DNA from: Salinicola endophyticus
Lineage (GTDB): Bacteria; Pseudomonadota; Gammaproteobacteria; Pseudomonadales; Halomonadaceae
Assembly (NCBI RefSeq): GCF_003206575.1
Contig: NZ_PZJO01000002.1
Span: forward strand, 407,933-471,932
Length of the DNA: 64,000 bases
Direction: 5' to 3'
Within the stretch, counting starts at the first letter, position 1; every line of letters starts with the position of its first letter. The position numbers and the translations under genes were made by a program. This document shows, piece by piece, positions 45,516-55,231 of the stretch. The notes under the pieces were generated by a model. It saw only the letters and a program-made list of their open reading frames with translations. It was not told the DNA's origin and ran no database searches.

Positions 45516-46645
45516 CAGACGTCCGCGGCCGCGCCGCTGGCGGCACGCCGAGGCGCGCTGGCATCCGTGGTCAGTGCATCCAGCCGGGCACGCGTTATTT
45601 GCGCTTGCAGCGCTGCCTCCTGGGCGGCGTCATCGACCTCTTCACGCTGTTCTGGGTGAAGCCCGAGCCGAGCGAACAGCTGCTTGTCATGACTCGCCTG
45701 CGGGTTCTGGGCGGTGAGCAGACGCTCGCCGTAGAAGATCGAGTTGGCGCCGGCGAAGAAGGCCATCGCCTGGGTCTCATCGCTCATCAGCTCGCGCCCC
45801 GCCGCCAGGCGCACGTGGGAGCGCGGCATCAGGATGCGCGCCACCGCGATGGTGCGGATGAAATCGAGCGGATCGAGATCCTCCACGTGTTCCAGCGGCG
45901 TCCCCTGGATGCGGATCAGCATGTTGATCGGCACGCTCTCCGGGTGGGTCGGCAGATTGGCCAACTGCTGCAGCAGGCCGGCGCGGTCGTTGACGCTCTC
46001 GCCCATGCCGAGAATGCCACCGCTGCAGATCTTCATGCCTGCCTGGCGCACGTGATCCAGCGTCTCCAGACGATCGGCGTAGGTGCGGGTGGTGATGATC
46101 TCGCCGTAGTACTCCGGCGAGGTGTCCAGATTGTGGTTGTAGTAGTCGAGACCGGCATCATTGAGCTGCTCGGCCTGCTCACGGCTGAGCATGCCCAACG
46201 TCATGCAGGTCTCCAGCCCCAGCGCACGCACGCCCTTGACCATCTCCAGCACGTAGGGCATGTCCTTGGCGCTGGGGTGCTTCCACGCCGCACCCATGCA
46301 GAAGCGGCTGGCGCCTACCGTCTTGGCCCGGCGCGCCTGTTCGAGCACCGCCTCGACCTGGAGCAGCTTCTCGCGCTCCAGCCCGGTGTTGTAGTGGCCG
46401 GACTGCGGGCAGTACTTGCAGTCTTCGGGGCAGGCGCCGGTCTTGATCGAGAGCAGCGTGGAAATCTGCACCGCGTTGGGATCGAAGTGCTCGCGGTGCA
46501 CGCCCTGCGCTCGGAACAGCAGATCGTTGAACGGCAGCGCCAGCAGCGCTTCGATCTCGCTTCGCTGCCAGTCGTGGCGGGTCGCGGAAGCCGCAGACGC
46601 GGTGCGGGTATCTGGGGTGGCAGTCATCGGTGTCAACTCATCCAT
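45515..46645 (-). CDS. bioB: Biotin synthase
   Basis: 376 residues, radical-SAM enzyme: [10 protein letters not shown] cluster motif, [20 protein letters not shown]. Inserts sulfur into dethiobiotin. The C-terminus carries an extra ~25-residue Ala/Arg-rich tail. The ATG at 46645 has a GAGGT site just upstream; Met7 is an alternative. First gene of the bioBFHCDA operon. Confidence 0.95.
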   Translation of the reverse strand: MDELTPMTATPDTRTASAASATRHDWQRSEIEALLALPFNDLLFRAQGVHREHFDPNAVQISTLLSIKTGACPEDCKYCPQSGHYNTGLEREKLLQVEAVLEQARRAKTVGASRFCMGAAWKHPSAKDMPYVLEMVKGVRALGLETCMTLGMLSREQAEQLNDAGLDYYNHNLDTSPEYYGEIITTRTYADRLETLDHVRQAGMKICSGGILGMGESVNDRAGLLQQLANLPTHPESVPINMLIRIQGTPLEHVEDLDPLDFIRTIAVARILMPRSHVRLAAGRELMSDETQAMAFFAGANSIFYGERLLTAQNPQASHDKQLFARLGLHPEQREEVDDAAQEAALQAQITRARLDALTTDASAPRRAASGAAADV

Positions 46646-46653
46646 ACCTCACG

Positions 46654-46710
46654 GGTTGACAGAATGGTGCCACGGCCCATGGTCAACCTCAAGCCAAGAC
46701 CAAGTTGACC
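46654..46710. promoter_or_regulatory. BirA-like operator upstream of bioB
   Basis: GGTCAAC (46681-46687) and GTTGACC (46704-46710) form an inverted repeat with 16 bases between, close to the GTAAACC-n15/16-GGTTTAC pattern of BirA operators. A further GGTTGAC half-site lies at 46654-46660 next to the bioB ribosome site. Biotin repression by BirA is the natural interpretation. Confidence 0.5.
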
Positions 46711-46778
46711 GCGTGTACTTTCCCCCTCCGCGAGCGGCGTTCGTTCCTATGATTTGTCTGAAAAATGCCTGGCGCGCT

Positions 46779-49295
46779 TCAGCGCTGCCACAGCACCCGT
46801 GGCTCCTCCAGCGGTAGCACCACGGCGGCGTGCCAGGGCCTGGCCCGGATGGTGTACGCCTCAGCCGGCCGGTTGGACTCGATCTCGACGACGAACTCGC
46901 AGGCGTCCGGTGTCGCCCCGGGCACGGCGTGCATCTCGTGGCAGGCGGCTGGCTGATCAGCGCCGGCATCGGCGTAGAGTTCGACACGCACATCCTCCGG
47001 GGTGAGCCCGCCCAGATGCAGCCAGGTCTGAAAACGGTGACCGCCCGCGTGGGTGTCGACATGGCTGGCGCCGAAACGCAGCGCCGGCCAGGCCTGCTCG
47101 ATGGCGTGGTGCCAGGCGGCGATCTCGCGCCCCAGCTCACCGGCGCCAGCGGCACGCTGCCGATAAGCCTCGGCCGCCGGCCGGTAGTAGCGCTGGTAGT
47201 AGTCGCGCAGGGTGCGGCTGACCGAAAAGCGCGGGGTCAGGCTGCTCATGCTGGCGCGCATGCGTTCGACCCAGGCCTGGGGGATGCCCTGCTCGTCACG
47301 CTCGAAGAAGGTCGGCACGATCGCCTGTTCGAGCAGATCGTAGAGCGCCAGCGCCTGGGTCGCATCCCAGCCGGGATCGTCACCGTGCTCCTGCTCGTCG
47401 CCCAGCGCCCAGCCCACTTCCGGGCGGTAGGCCTCGACCCACCAGCCGTCGAGTTCGGAGAGATTGAGCCCGCCGTTGACCAGGATTTTCATGCCGCTGG
47501 TGCCGCACGCCTCCCACGGCCGGCGCGGAGTGTTGATCCATACATCCACGCCGCGCACCAGCTCCTGGGTCAGACGCATGTCGTAGTCGGCCAGGAAGAT
47601 GACCCGGCCGCGCACGTCGTCGCGGCGCGAGAACGCCACCCACTGCTGGATCATCGCCTGGCCCTCGCGATCCGCGGGGTGGGCCTTGCCGGCCACCAGC
47701 AGCTGCACCGGCCGCACCGGGTCGGCAAGCAGCCGCGCCAGCCGCTCGGGGTCGTGCAGCAGCAGGTTGGGTCGCTTGTAGGTGGCAAAGCGCCGGGCGA
47801 AGCCCAGGGTCAGCGCATGGGGGTCGAGCACGTGCCGCGCGCGCTCGGTGAGCTCGGCGCTGCCGCCGGAGACTGCCACCTGGCGCGCCAGCAGCTCACG
47901 GGCGTAGCTCACCAACTGGGCGCTGGAGGTCTTGCGCAGTTGCCACAGCCGCGCTGCCGGCACCTTGGCCATGGCGCTGCTGAGCTCGCCTTCGCCAGCC
48001 AGCCAGTGGGGCTGACCGCAGAAGTGGGTCCACAACGCCTCCGCCGCCGGTGACGCCCAGGTCGGCATATGCACCCCGTTGGTGACGTGCCCGATCGGCA
48101 CCTCGGATGTTGGCCAGCGCGCAAACAGCGGGCGAAAGATCTCCCGCGAGACCTGCTCGTGGAGCAGACTCACCGCGTTGACCGCATGACAGCCGCGGCA
48201 CGCCAGATAGGCCATATTGAAGCGCTCGCCGGCGTCCTGGGGGTTGCTGCGCCCCAGCGCCAGCAGCGCCTCGATGCCGATGCCCAGGCGCTGCTCGGCG
48301 TAGGCTTCGAGATAGCGCACGATCAGATTGGGTGAAAAGCGATCGAAGCCCGCCTCTACCGCGGTATGGGTGGTGAACAGATTGCCCGCACGGGTGATGG
48401 CGAAGGCGACCTCGAACGGCTCGCCGGTGCGCTCCATGCGAGCCCGCGCGCGTTCGAGCACCACCAGCGCGGCGTGGCCTTCGTTGAGATGGCACACCTG
48501 CGGCGTGATCCCCAGCCGCTCCAGCAGCTGCCAGCCGCCGATGCCGAGCAGCATCTCCTGGCGCAGGCGCATCTCCTCGTCGCCGCCGTAGAGCTCGCTG
48601 GTGATACCGCGGTAGGCGGGATAGTTGGCGATGTCGTTGCTGTCGAGCAGATAGAGCTTGGTGTTCCCCACCCGCGCTTCCCATACCTGCAGCCAGATCG
48701 CGTAGCCCGGCAGCGAGACTTCGATACGCAGCCACTCGCCGTCGGCGGTGCGTACCGGCGAAATCGGCAGCTGGCCCGGGTCGTTGTAGGGATAGAGCGC
48801 CTGCTGCCGGCCCTGGGCATCGAGGGTCTGGCGGAAGTAGCCGCGCTGATAGAGCAGCCCGATGCCGACCACCGGCAGATGGAAATCGCTGGCCGCCTTG
48901 AGCTGGTCACCGGCGACGTTGCCAAGCCCGCCGGAGTAGATCGGCAGCGCTTCGCTGAGCATGAACTCCATGCTGAAGTAGGCAATGGTGAAGGGATCGC
49001 TATCACTGCCCAGGGGCGAGGCGGCGTGATGGGTCGCCTGACGGTGCCGCGCCTCGATCAGCGCCTGCAGCTGCTGGGCATTCTCGGCGTTGGAAAGAAA
49101 GGTGCGCAGGCGTTCGAGCGAGGCCGCCTGGAGCACTGCCCAGGGGTTGTGGGTCAGCTCCCACAGCCGCCGGTCCAGCGCACGCCAGATCCAGTCGGTC
49201 TCCTGGTGCCAGGTGCAGCTCAGGTCGAGCGCCAGTTCGGCGAGATGGGCGTAGCCGGGCACGCCGCGCGCGGCGGCATCGTCACGGGAGGACAT
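46779..49295 (-). CDS. glgP: Alpha-glucan (glycogen/starch) phosphorylase
   Basis: 838 residues, GT35 family with an N-terminal DUF3417-like region. YFSMEFMLSEALPIYSGGLGNVAGD, HLNEGHAALV, GHVTNGVHMPTW, FARRFATYKRPNL and the PLP-lysine motif EACGTSGMK identify it. Releases glucose 1-phosphate. The C-terminal ~110 residues are an extra beta domain (VRVELYADAG...). The start is the ATG with GAGGTAATGCG upstream; a longer frame is not supported. The gap to bioB is 133 bases. Confidence 0.9.
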   Translation of the reverse strand: MSSRDDAAARGVPGYAHLAELALDLSCTWHQETDWIWRALDRRLWELTHNPWAVLQAASLERLRTFLSNAENAQQLQALIEARHRQATHHAASPLGSDSDPFTIAYFSMEFMLSEALPIYSGGLGNVAGDQLKAASDFHLPVVGIGLLYQRGYFRQTLDAQGRQQALYPYNDPGQLPISPVRTADGEWLRIEVSLPGYAIWLQVWEARVGNTKLYLLDSNDIANYPAYRGITSELYGGDEEMRLRQEMLLGIGGWQLLERLGITPQVCHLNEGHAALVVLERARARMERTGEPFEVAFAITRAGNLFTTHTAVEAGFDRFSPNLIVRYLEAYAEQRLGIGIEALLALGRSNPQDAGERFNMAYLACRGCHAVNAVSLLHEQVSREIFRPLFARWPTSEVPIGHVTNGVHMPTWASPAAEALWTHFCGQPHWLAGEGELSSAMAKVPAARLWQLRKTSSAQLVSYARELLARQVAVSGGSAELTERARHVLDPHALTLGFARRFATYKRPNLLLHDPERLARLLADPVRPVQLLVAGKAHPADREGQAMIQQWVAFSRRDDVRGRVIFLADYDMRLTQELVRGVDVWINTPRRPWEACGTSGMKILVNGGLNLSELDGWWVEAYRPEVGWALGDEQEHGDDPGWDATQALALYDLLEQAIVPTFFERDEQGIPQAWVERMRASMSSLTPRFSVSRTLRDYYQRYYRPAAEAYRQRAAGAGELGREIAAWHHAIEQAWPALRFGASHVDTHAGGHRFQTWLHLGGLTPEDVRVELYADAGADQPAACHEMHAVPGATPDACEFVVEIESNRPAEAYTIRARPWHAAVVLPLEEPRVLWQR

Positions 49296-49582
49296 CGCAT
49301 TACCTCGTGGCAGGCATTGACGAAAAACGCGGGCACCCAGCGGCGGCCGGGTACGTGACCCACAGGCAGCATATACCCAAATCGCCGGGGGCAGGAACGT
49401 CGCATGCCGCCCCCCGGCCACCCTCCCACCGGCACCGGCACCGGCGCGACATCGATGGCACTATCCGCTGCGCCATATCGATACGGGTCGCACCTGTTCT
49501 GCGCGATGACGCACCTGAAACAGTCGTCGCGGCGTTCGCGCTTACGATGACTCGACAACCAACACCATCGAGCGATACGCCC

Positions 49583-51325
49583 ATGAGCTACACCGTTGCG
49601 ATCGTCTTAAGCCTCGTCGGCTATTTTCTGATCGGCCACTGGGCCGGGCGCCGCGTCAAGCATCTCGACGACTATCTCGTCGCCGGCCGCAATGCGCCCA
49701 CTTTCCTGATCCTCGGCACCCTGGTGGCGAGCTATCTCAGTACCAGTGCCTTTCTCGGCGAGACCGGCTTCGCCTATGCGGGCTACCCCTTCGTGATGCT
49801 GATCTTCGCCGCCATCAGCACCTCGGGCTGCCTGCTGGGTGCGCTGGCCTTCGGCCGCTATCTGCGCCGCAGCGAAGCGCTCACGGTGCCGGAGTTTTTC
49901 GGCAAGCGCTTCGCCTCGCGCCGGGTGCAGCGTATCGCCGGGCTCACCACGGTGATCGGCCTGGGTGCCTATCTGCTCGGCGTCATGCAGGGCGCGGGGA
50001 TCATGTTCGAGGAGCTGACCGGGCTGCCCTACTGGCTCGGCCTACTGCTGGTCTGGCTCACCTTCACCGGCTTCATTCTCTACTCGGGCTCGCCCGGCGT
50101 GGTGCTCACCGATACCGTGATGTTCGTGATCTTCTCGCTGGCCGCGGTCGGTGGCTCGCTCTATATCATCACCGACCTGGGCGGCTGGCAGGGAGTGATC
50201 GGCGGGCTGCTGGCGCAGACCGACAAGCCGGGTATCGCCCTGTGGCACGGCATGCTCCAGGGCGATGATGCCGCCTTCGCGACCCCGGGCGAGTCCGCCA
50301 CCTGGGGCATCACCCTGGGGCTGGTGTGGGCCGCAGTGCTGGCCGCGAGCCCGTGGCAGTCCAGCCGCTATCTGATGGCGCGCAACGAGCACGTGGTGAT
50401 GCGTTCGGCGATGCTCACCGCCGTGGCGCTGGCGATCTTCTATGCGCTGATGATGCTCACCGGCGCGGCGATCAACCTCTACACGCCGACGCTCGACGCC
50501 GAGCGTTCGATGGTGTGGGCGGCGCTCAACGTGCTGCCGATGTGGCTGGGCATGGTCATCCTGACCGGCGTCTTCGCCGCCGGCCTCTCCTCCTGCTCGA
50601 CCTTTCTCTCGATCATCGGCTTCAGTATCGCCAACGATATCCTCCCCGCCTCGCGCAGCGGCGCTGCCGCCATGCGCACCAGCCGCATCGCGGTGCTCGT
50701 CTCGGGGCTGATGACCCTGGTGCTGGCACTGTTCCAGCCGCCCGCGGTGATGGCGGTGGTGTGGTTCGCGGCGACGCTGTTCGCCTCCTCCTGGGGGCCG
50801 GTGGCGCTGATGAGCATCTGGAGCCGGCGCATCACCGCCGCCGGCGCGGCCTGGGGGCTGAGCGTCGGCTTTCTCGGCAACCTGCTGCTCTCGCTGGCGC
50901 TGCAGGCAGAGTGGCTCACGCTGCCGGTCTATCTGCATCCGGTGGTCGTCAGCACCGTGGCCGCCCTGGTCGCGATCGTGATCGCCTCGCGCCTGACGCA
51001 GGTCAGTCAGGCGGAGCGGGAGTATCTGGCCAGCCTGCACCAGCCTGGCGAGACGCCCGCGCCGAGCACCGAGTCGGGCACCCGTGGCATCGCCATCGTC
51101 ACCATGCTGGCGGGGGTGGCGATCGGCGCCTTCCTGTGGCTGCAATACGCCGACACCCTCGCCGGCTATGCCGCCGACTACGGCCTCTCGCGCTCGGCCA
51201 CACTGGGCGCCTACGCGCTGGCCCTGGGCTGCGGTGCCATGCTGCTGGTGGCCGGCGCGGTGGGATATCGGGTCGCCGGGGTGCACGGCAGCGCACGCCT
51301 GGCCGCCGCCCAAGGCAACGCCTAG
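49583..51325 (+). CDS. Sodium:solute symporter family transporter
   Basis: 580 residues with about 13-14 TM segments. The family feature GRNAPTFLILGTLVASYLSTSAFLGE lies near TM2; GVFAAGLSSCSTFLSIIGFSIANDI is the sodium-site helix region. Ligand unknown (solutes include urea, proline, acetate and sugars). Start chosen at the ATG just before TM1; an ATG 13 codons earlier at 49544 is possible. Divergent from glgP. Confidence 0.82.
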   Translation: MSYTVAIVLSLVGYFLIGHWAGRRVKHLDDYLVAGRNAPTFLILGTLVASYLSTSAFLGETGFAYAGYPFVMLIFAAISTSGCLLGALAFGRYLRRSEALTVPEFFGKRFASRRVQRIAGLTTVIGLGAYLLGVMQGAGIMFEELTGLPYWLGLLLVWLTFTGFILYSGSPGVVLTDTVMFVIFSLAAVGGSLYIITDLGGWQGVIGGLLAQTDKPGIALWHGMLQGDDAAFATPGESATWGITLGLVWAAVLAASPWQSSRYLMARNEHVVMRSAMLTAVALAIFYALMMLTGAAINLYTPTLDAERSMVWAALNVLPMWLGMVILTGVFAAGLSSCSTFLSIIGFSIANDILPASRSGAAAMRTSRIAVLVSGLMTLVLALFQPPAVMAVVWFAATLFASSWGPVALMSIWSRRITAAGAAWGLSVGFLGNLLLSLALQAEWLTLPVYLHPVVVSTVAALVAIVIASRLTQVSQAEREYLASLHQPGETPAPSTESGTRGIAIVTMLAGVAIGAFLWLQYADTLAGYAADYGLSRSATLGAYALALGCGAMLLVAGAVGYRVAGVHGSARLAAAQGNA

Positions 51326-51400
51326 CCGGGCAGGCGATACCCGACGACGTCAGGGAGCCCGAGCATGATGGTCGGGCGGATCACTCAAGGAGAGAACAGC

Positions 51401-52276
51401 ATGGTGACTTGGGCCCCTCAGGGGCATGCCCGCGGCGTGGCACTGGCCTTCGGCGGCATCGTGGTACTCAGCTTCGACAGCCTGCTGGTACGCCTGGCCG
51501 ATAGCGATGGCTGGAATATCGCGTTCTGGCGCGGGGCACTGATGGCCCTGGTGGTGGGGCTGTGTTACTGCCAGCGCCGGCGCCTGGCCACGCTCAACGC
51601 CCATCGCGGTGCTGCGCTGGTCTCTTCGGCGCTGCTCGCCGCCATCTCGCTGCTGTTCGTGATGGCGGTGGTGCACACGCGGGTGGCCAACGTGGTGGTG
51701 ATCCTGAGCACCGCGCCACTCTTCGCCGCCCTGCTGACACGCTTCGTGCTGCGCGAACCAGTGGCAGGGCGCACCTGGCTGGCGATCGGCCTGGCGATGC
51801 TCGGCCTGGTGATCGTCTTCGCCGGCTCCCTCGGCGGCGACGGCCTGCTGGGCGATCTCTACGCCCTCGCCTCGGCACTGGCGGTGGGTGCCAACCTGAC
51901 CCTGCTGCGCCGCTACCCCACCCTCGACCGGCTGCCGCTGATCGCCGGCGGCGGCGTGCTCACCGCCCTGGCCGCCTGGCCAATGGCAACGCCGCTGGCA
52001 CTGGATACCCAGAGCTACGTGGTGCTCGGGCTCATGGGGCTGTTGCAGATGCCGCTGGCCACGGCGCTGATCAATATCGCCACCCGCTACCTGCCCTCCG
52101 CCGAGGTGGCGCTGTTCTATCTGGTCGAGGCGATTCTCGGCACCCTCTGGGTCTGGTGGCTGCTCGGCGAAGATCCGCCCAGCGCCACGCTCTACGGCGG
52201 CACGCTCACCATCCTTACCCTGATGGCCAACGCCTGGCTGGGCATGCGTGCCCGGCCCGCCCGCCGATGTCGCTGA
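51401..52276 (+). CDS. EamA/DMT-type permease
   Basis: 291 residues, about ten TM segments in two EamA repeats (LAFGGIVVLSFDSLLVRL..., LLGDLYALASALAVGANL...). Exports or imports small metabolites. AAGGAG at 51389-51396 selects this ATG; the open frame begins 12 codons earlier. Forms a likely unit with the symporter gene, 75 bases upstream. Confidence 0.85.
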   Translation: MVTWAPQGHARGVALAFGGIVVLSFDSLLVRLADSDGWNIAFWRGALMALVVGLCYCQRRRLATLNAHRGAALVSSALLAAISLLFVMAVVHTRVANVVVILSTAPLFAALLTRFVLREPVAGRTWLAIGLAMLGLVIVFAGSLGGDGLLGDLYALASALAVGANLTLLRRYPTLDRLPLIAGGGVLTALAAWPMATPLALDTQSYVVLGLMGLLQMPLATALINIATRYLPSAEVALFYLVEAILGTLWVWWLLGEDPPSATLYGGTLTILTLMANAWLGMRARPARRCR

Positions 52277-52300
52277 AAAACGCCGCGATCAAGAGCGCCG

Positions 52301-52828
52301 CTAGAGCGCCTGGCGGATGCCCGGACGCCCCAACTGCGCCACCATCCACGGGCTGAACACGCAGGGCGTGGCGGCCTGGGCGGCGATCAGATCCTCCGCC
52401 GACACCCACTGCCACGCCATCACCTCATCGGGATTGGGCGCCAGCGGCGAGCTGGCGCGAGCCCGGAACACCGGGCAGTACTCGTTCTCGACCACCCCGC
52501 TGTCGTCGCAGGCACGATAGCGGAACTCGCTATCCAGCAGCACGATCTCGGTCAGCGTCACGCCCAGCTCGAAGTGGCCTCGCCTTGCCACCGCGGCCTC
52601 CAGCGCCTCGCCGGGTAGCGGATGTCCACAGAAGGCGTTGGACCAGACGCCGGGCCAGGCGCGCTTGGTCAGCGCCCGACGGGTGATCAGCACCCGCCCC
52701 TCGGCATCGAGCAGGTAGCAGGAGAAGCCCAGGTGCAGTGGCGTATCGGCGTCATGCACGAGCGCCTTGTCGCGGCTGCCGATGGGGCGGTGCGCTTCGT
52801 CCAGCAGAACGACCTCTTCGACAGGCAT
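52301..52828 (-). CDS. idi: Isopentenyl-diphosphate delta-isomerase, type I
   Basis: 175 residues, Nudix-fold IDI. TRRALTKRAWPGVWSNAFCGHP carries the catalytic cysteine; ENEYCPVFRA holds the metal/Glu region. Interconverts IPP and DMAPP for isoprenoids. The start at 52828 follows a GGGAG site. Convergent with the EamA gene, 24 bases apart. Confidence 0.92.
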   Translation of the reverse strand: MPVEEVVLLDEAHRPIGSRDKALVHDADTPLHLGFSCYLLDAEGRVLITRRALTKRAWPGVWSNAFCGHPLPGEALEAAVARRGHFELGVTLTEIVLLDSEFRYRACDDSGVVENEYCPVFRARASSPLAPNPDEVMAWQWVSAEDLIAAQAATPCVFSPWMVAQLGRPGIRQAL

Positions 52829-52973
52829 AGGGGGCTCCCGCACGGATGATGATTGATAACGGAGAAAACAGATCGAACACGCCAGGCCCGGCGGCACGAA
52901 GGAGTCGAAACATCTTGCCTCAGCGCAGGACGATAGCGCCCGGCATCAACGCTCAAGGGCCAGAAAAAGGCAC

Positions 52974-53008
52974 AAAAAAAAGAGTCTGACGTAAACATCA
53001 GAACTCTT
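52974..53008 (-). terminator. Terminator of the candidate small RNA
   Basis: AAGAGT-(T)-CTGA pairs with TCAG-ACTCTT (one bulged base), followed on the minus strand by eight T. Good intrinsic terminator. Confidence 0.8.
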
Positions 53009-53155
53009 GAGATCAGCTATGCCAGACGTGCTGTCGTCTACGGTCTTCGCACCCCGTAAGTCCCTGGCTGCAGCCTTCCCGGCTGCCTTCCCTGCGACAC
53101 CCCTATCCTTGGGGTGCGCTCACGGTACGCGCTATTCGAAGCGATAGATAGCGAA
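52974..53155 (-). ncRNA. Candidate Csr/Rsm-type regulatory small RNA
   Basis: About 180 bases on the minus strand. -10 TATAAT (53162-53167) lies upstream; the 3' end is a terminator (stem ~52981-53008 with eight T). Four GGA motifs occur (53061, 53078, 53089 and 53106 on the plus-strand scale). Two are in hairpin loops: GCAGCC-GGGAA-GGCTGC (53070-53086) and CACCCC-loop-GGGGTG (53098-53116) with AAGGAT in the loop. This is the pattern of CsrA/RsmA-sponging RNAs. No upstream GacA site was recognised. Confidence 0.45.
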
Positions 53156-53161
53156 AACCAA

Positions 53162-53167
53162 ATTATA
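53162..53167 (-). promoter_or_regulatory. -10 box of the candidate small RNA
   Basis: Minus-strand TATAAT; the -35 position (17 bases upstream) is not consensus, which would fit activator dependence. Confidence 0.4.
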
Positions 53168-53332
53168 TTTCGATGACACCTGCGATGGCATCCGAGCGAG
53201 CCTGCCCACGGCTGCACGAGGCGCAACCGATGGTCGCATCCAGCGCCTGGCGTGGCCTCAGCGAGACACTGAACAAAGCCATCGCCGCCGCTCATGACGC
53301 GCGACAGCAATACCGTTCAGTGCCATCGCCAG

Positions 53333-55231
53333 CTAGGACAGGATCATCGAAAAATAGCCCCCGATCAGGGCCAACACCGTCGTCAGCGCGTAACTCACGG
53401 GATAAGGCACAGCCGCCACCGAGCTCCCCGACTCCTCGATGATCGCGTTCAGCCCGGGCGTGCTGTTTCGCCCACCCGTGGCAGCACCGTCGGCGATAAT
53501 CGAATTGAGTCCGAAAAACTTGAACCCGACCCAGAAGGCAATCAACGGAGGAATCAAGGCCCCCAGCGTGCCGATGAGCGCCAGCCAGACCAAGGTGTCG
53601 CCACCCAGTGCGGTGATGACTTTAGGCCCGACGTTCGCGGATAACACCACGACGAAGGCATTCAGCCCGAAGTCCTGGAGAAAACTGCGAGCCCCCTCAT
53701 GGACCGGCCCGCCGAACTCTGGGTTGCGACTGCGGAAGTAGCTGACGCCCACGCCAGCCAGAATGCACCCTGCCGACGTCCCCAATGAGAATGGGATACC
53801 CGAGATGGTCACACTCACAATGCCCACCAGATACCCTACCAGCATGGCCAGCGAGAGATAGAGAACCTCGGATTTCAGGGTCGGCAGGATCGCACGTCCG
53901 CCCAGGGTCTTGGCCGCCGCCTTGATCGCCACGTCAGGCCCGGTCAGACGTATCACGTCACCGAACAGCACGACGCTAGCCGGCCCCAGCGGTAGTTCAT
54001 TACCGGCCCTGAACAGCGCCTGTACCGTCACCCCGCCCGTTCCGCGACTCTCCAGCTCCTGCAGTGTCTTCCCGGAGAGCGCATGGGAGCCGACGTGGAT
54101 ATCGGCCACTTCCAGAGGCACATTGCGGGCCAGCGCTTCATCGGCCTCCGGGCCTATCAACTCCCCCTCTTCAAGGATCAAGTCGTGCACATTCCCACGC
54201 ACCGTCACGATATCGTTCTTCTCGAGCACCAGATCATCAGATAACTCTAGAACCTGATGGTCTCTCACGACACGCAGAATCGGTACCTGAGGATACTCCT
54301 TGGCAAGTTGCGCAAGACTCCGCCCGATGAGCTGCTGGTGAGTCACATAGAAGGCACGAAGATCGTAGGGGGAGAATCCCATGACCAGTGCGCCTGGCGC
54401 GCCTGGAACAGGATGGGTAGCACCGCCACTATATTCCCTCTCGGCCTGCTTCGCGTCTGCCTTGGCATCGCGCCCAAAGATCCGCGGCAGATACCGAATC
54501 AGCAGGATGATCCCGACGCTCGACAATACGTAGCTAATGGCATAAGCCGCCGCCATATTGGCGCCCACCTGCTCCACTGTCATACCGGCAGGGGGCGTAT
54601 AGGCACCGCTCGACAGCGCGCTCTGGCCAACGCCGAGAATGGCCGTAATGGTATAGCTACCTGAAATCAATCCTGTCGCATACCCGGGTGCCAACCCGAC
54701 CCAGGATGCGCCGAAGTAGCAAATGACCCAATTCAGCACCCAGACGATGACACCGACACCGACGAAGGCCAGCCCACCTTTTCGCAGACCCGAAAAAAAT
54801 TGCGGCCCCACCTTCAAGCCCAGTGCATACATGAACAACAAGAGCATGAAGGATGAGAGAACTCCGGGAATGGAGTAGGTAATGCCATAGACGGCTTCGG
54901 CCACCATCGAGATGATGACACCGACCAGCAATGAACCGGCTGTCGAGCCCAGAGAGACGCCCTTGACATCGAGCTTTCCGATCAGATTCCCCAGCGCCAG
55001 GGCGAGAAGAATAAACGCGATTGGCTGGTGTCCGAGCAGCGCGAAAAAACCGTGGATTCCACTTTCAGCAGTGGGCCTTACGCTATCGATGATGTGACCT
55101 ACGGCGTGCCCTCCAGCGGAGGGCGCGCTTTCCTGGGCAACGGCGGTTTCGGTGAAAAGAAGGGCCAACAGGCCTGCGTAGCGAGTCAGGATGCCTGGCG
55201 ACGTTCGTCCGCGATGAGATGTCTCAACCAT
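53333..55231 (-). CDS. AspT-type aspartate:alanine exchanger family antiporter
   Basis: 632 residues. TM helices (~45-65, ~70-250) then two TrkA_C/RCK_C domains (~285-440, FYVTHQQLIGRSLAQLAKEYP, VADIHVGSHALSGKTLQ), then more TM helices to the end. This is the AAEx (TC 2.A.81) layout. It overlaps gadB's end by 8 bases, so the two form an operon; a glutamate:GABA exchange role is likely. Substrate specificity is an inference from context. Confidence 0.85.
   Translation of the reverse strand: MVETSHRGRTSPGILTRYAGLLALLFTETAVAQESAPSAGGHAVGHIIDSVRPTAESGIHGFFALLGHQPIAFILLALALGNLIGKLDVKGVSLGSTAGSLLVGVIISMVAEAVYGITYSIPGVLSSFMLLLFMYALGLKVGPQFFSGLRKGGLAFVGVGVIVWVLNWVICYFGASWVGLAPGYATGLISGSYTITAILGVGQSALSSGAYTPPAGMTVEQVGANMAAAYAISYVLSSVGIILLIRYLPRIFGRDAKADAKQAEREYSGGATHPVPGAPGALVMGFSPYDLRAFYVTHQQLIGRSLAQLAKEYPQVPILRVVRDHQVLELSDDLVLEKNDIVTVRGNVHDLILEEGELIGPEADEALARNVPLEVADIHVGSHALSGKTLQELESRGTGGVTVQALFRAGNELPLGPASVVLFGDVIRLTGPDVAIKAAAKTLGGRAILPTLKSEVLYLSLAMLVGYLVGIVSVTISGIPFSLGTSAGCILAGVGVSYFRSRNPEFGGPVHEGARSFLQDFGLNAFVVVLSANVGPKVITALGGDTLVWLALIGTLGALIPPLIAFWVGFKFFGLNSIIADGAATGGRNSTPGLNAIIEESGSSVAAVPYPVSYALTTVLALIGGYFSMILS

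Larger units (their letters stand above)
52829..53332. other. Intergenic region containing a candidate small RNA
   Basis: 504 bases between idi and the antiporter gene. Holds the small RNA and its promoter listed separately; a 90-codon minus-strand frame (53038-53310) overlaps the RNA and looks non-coding. Confidence 0.5.

Noticed and set aside
52974..53155. 6S, 4.5S or RNase P RNA
   Set aside because: The conserved sequences of these RNAs are absent; GGA hairpins fit Csr/Rsm RNAs better.
53038..53310. 90-codon minus-strand frame
   Set aside because: It overlaps the candidate small RNA, has no ribosome site and its residues look non-coding.
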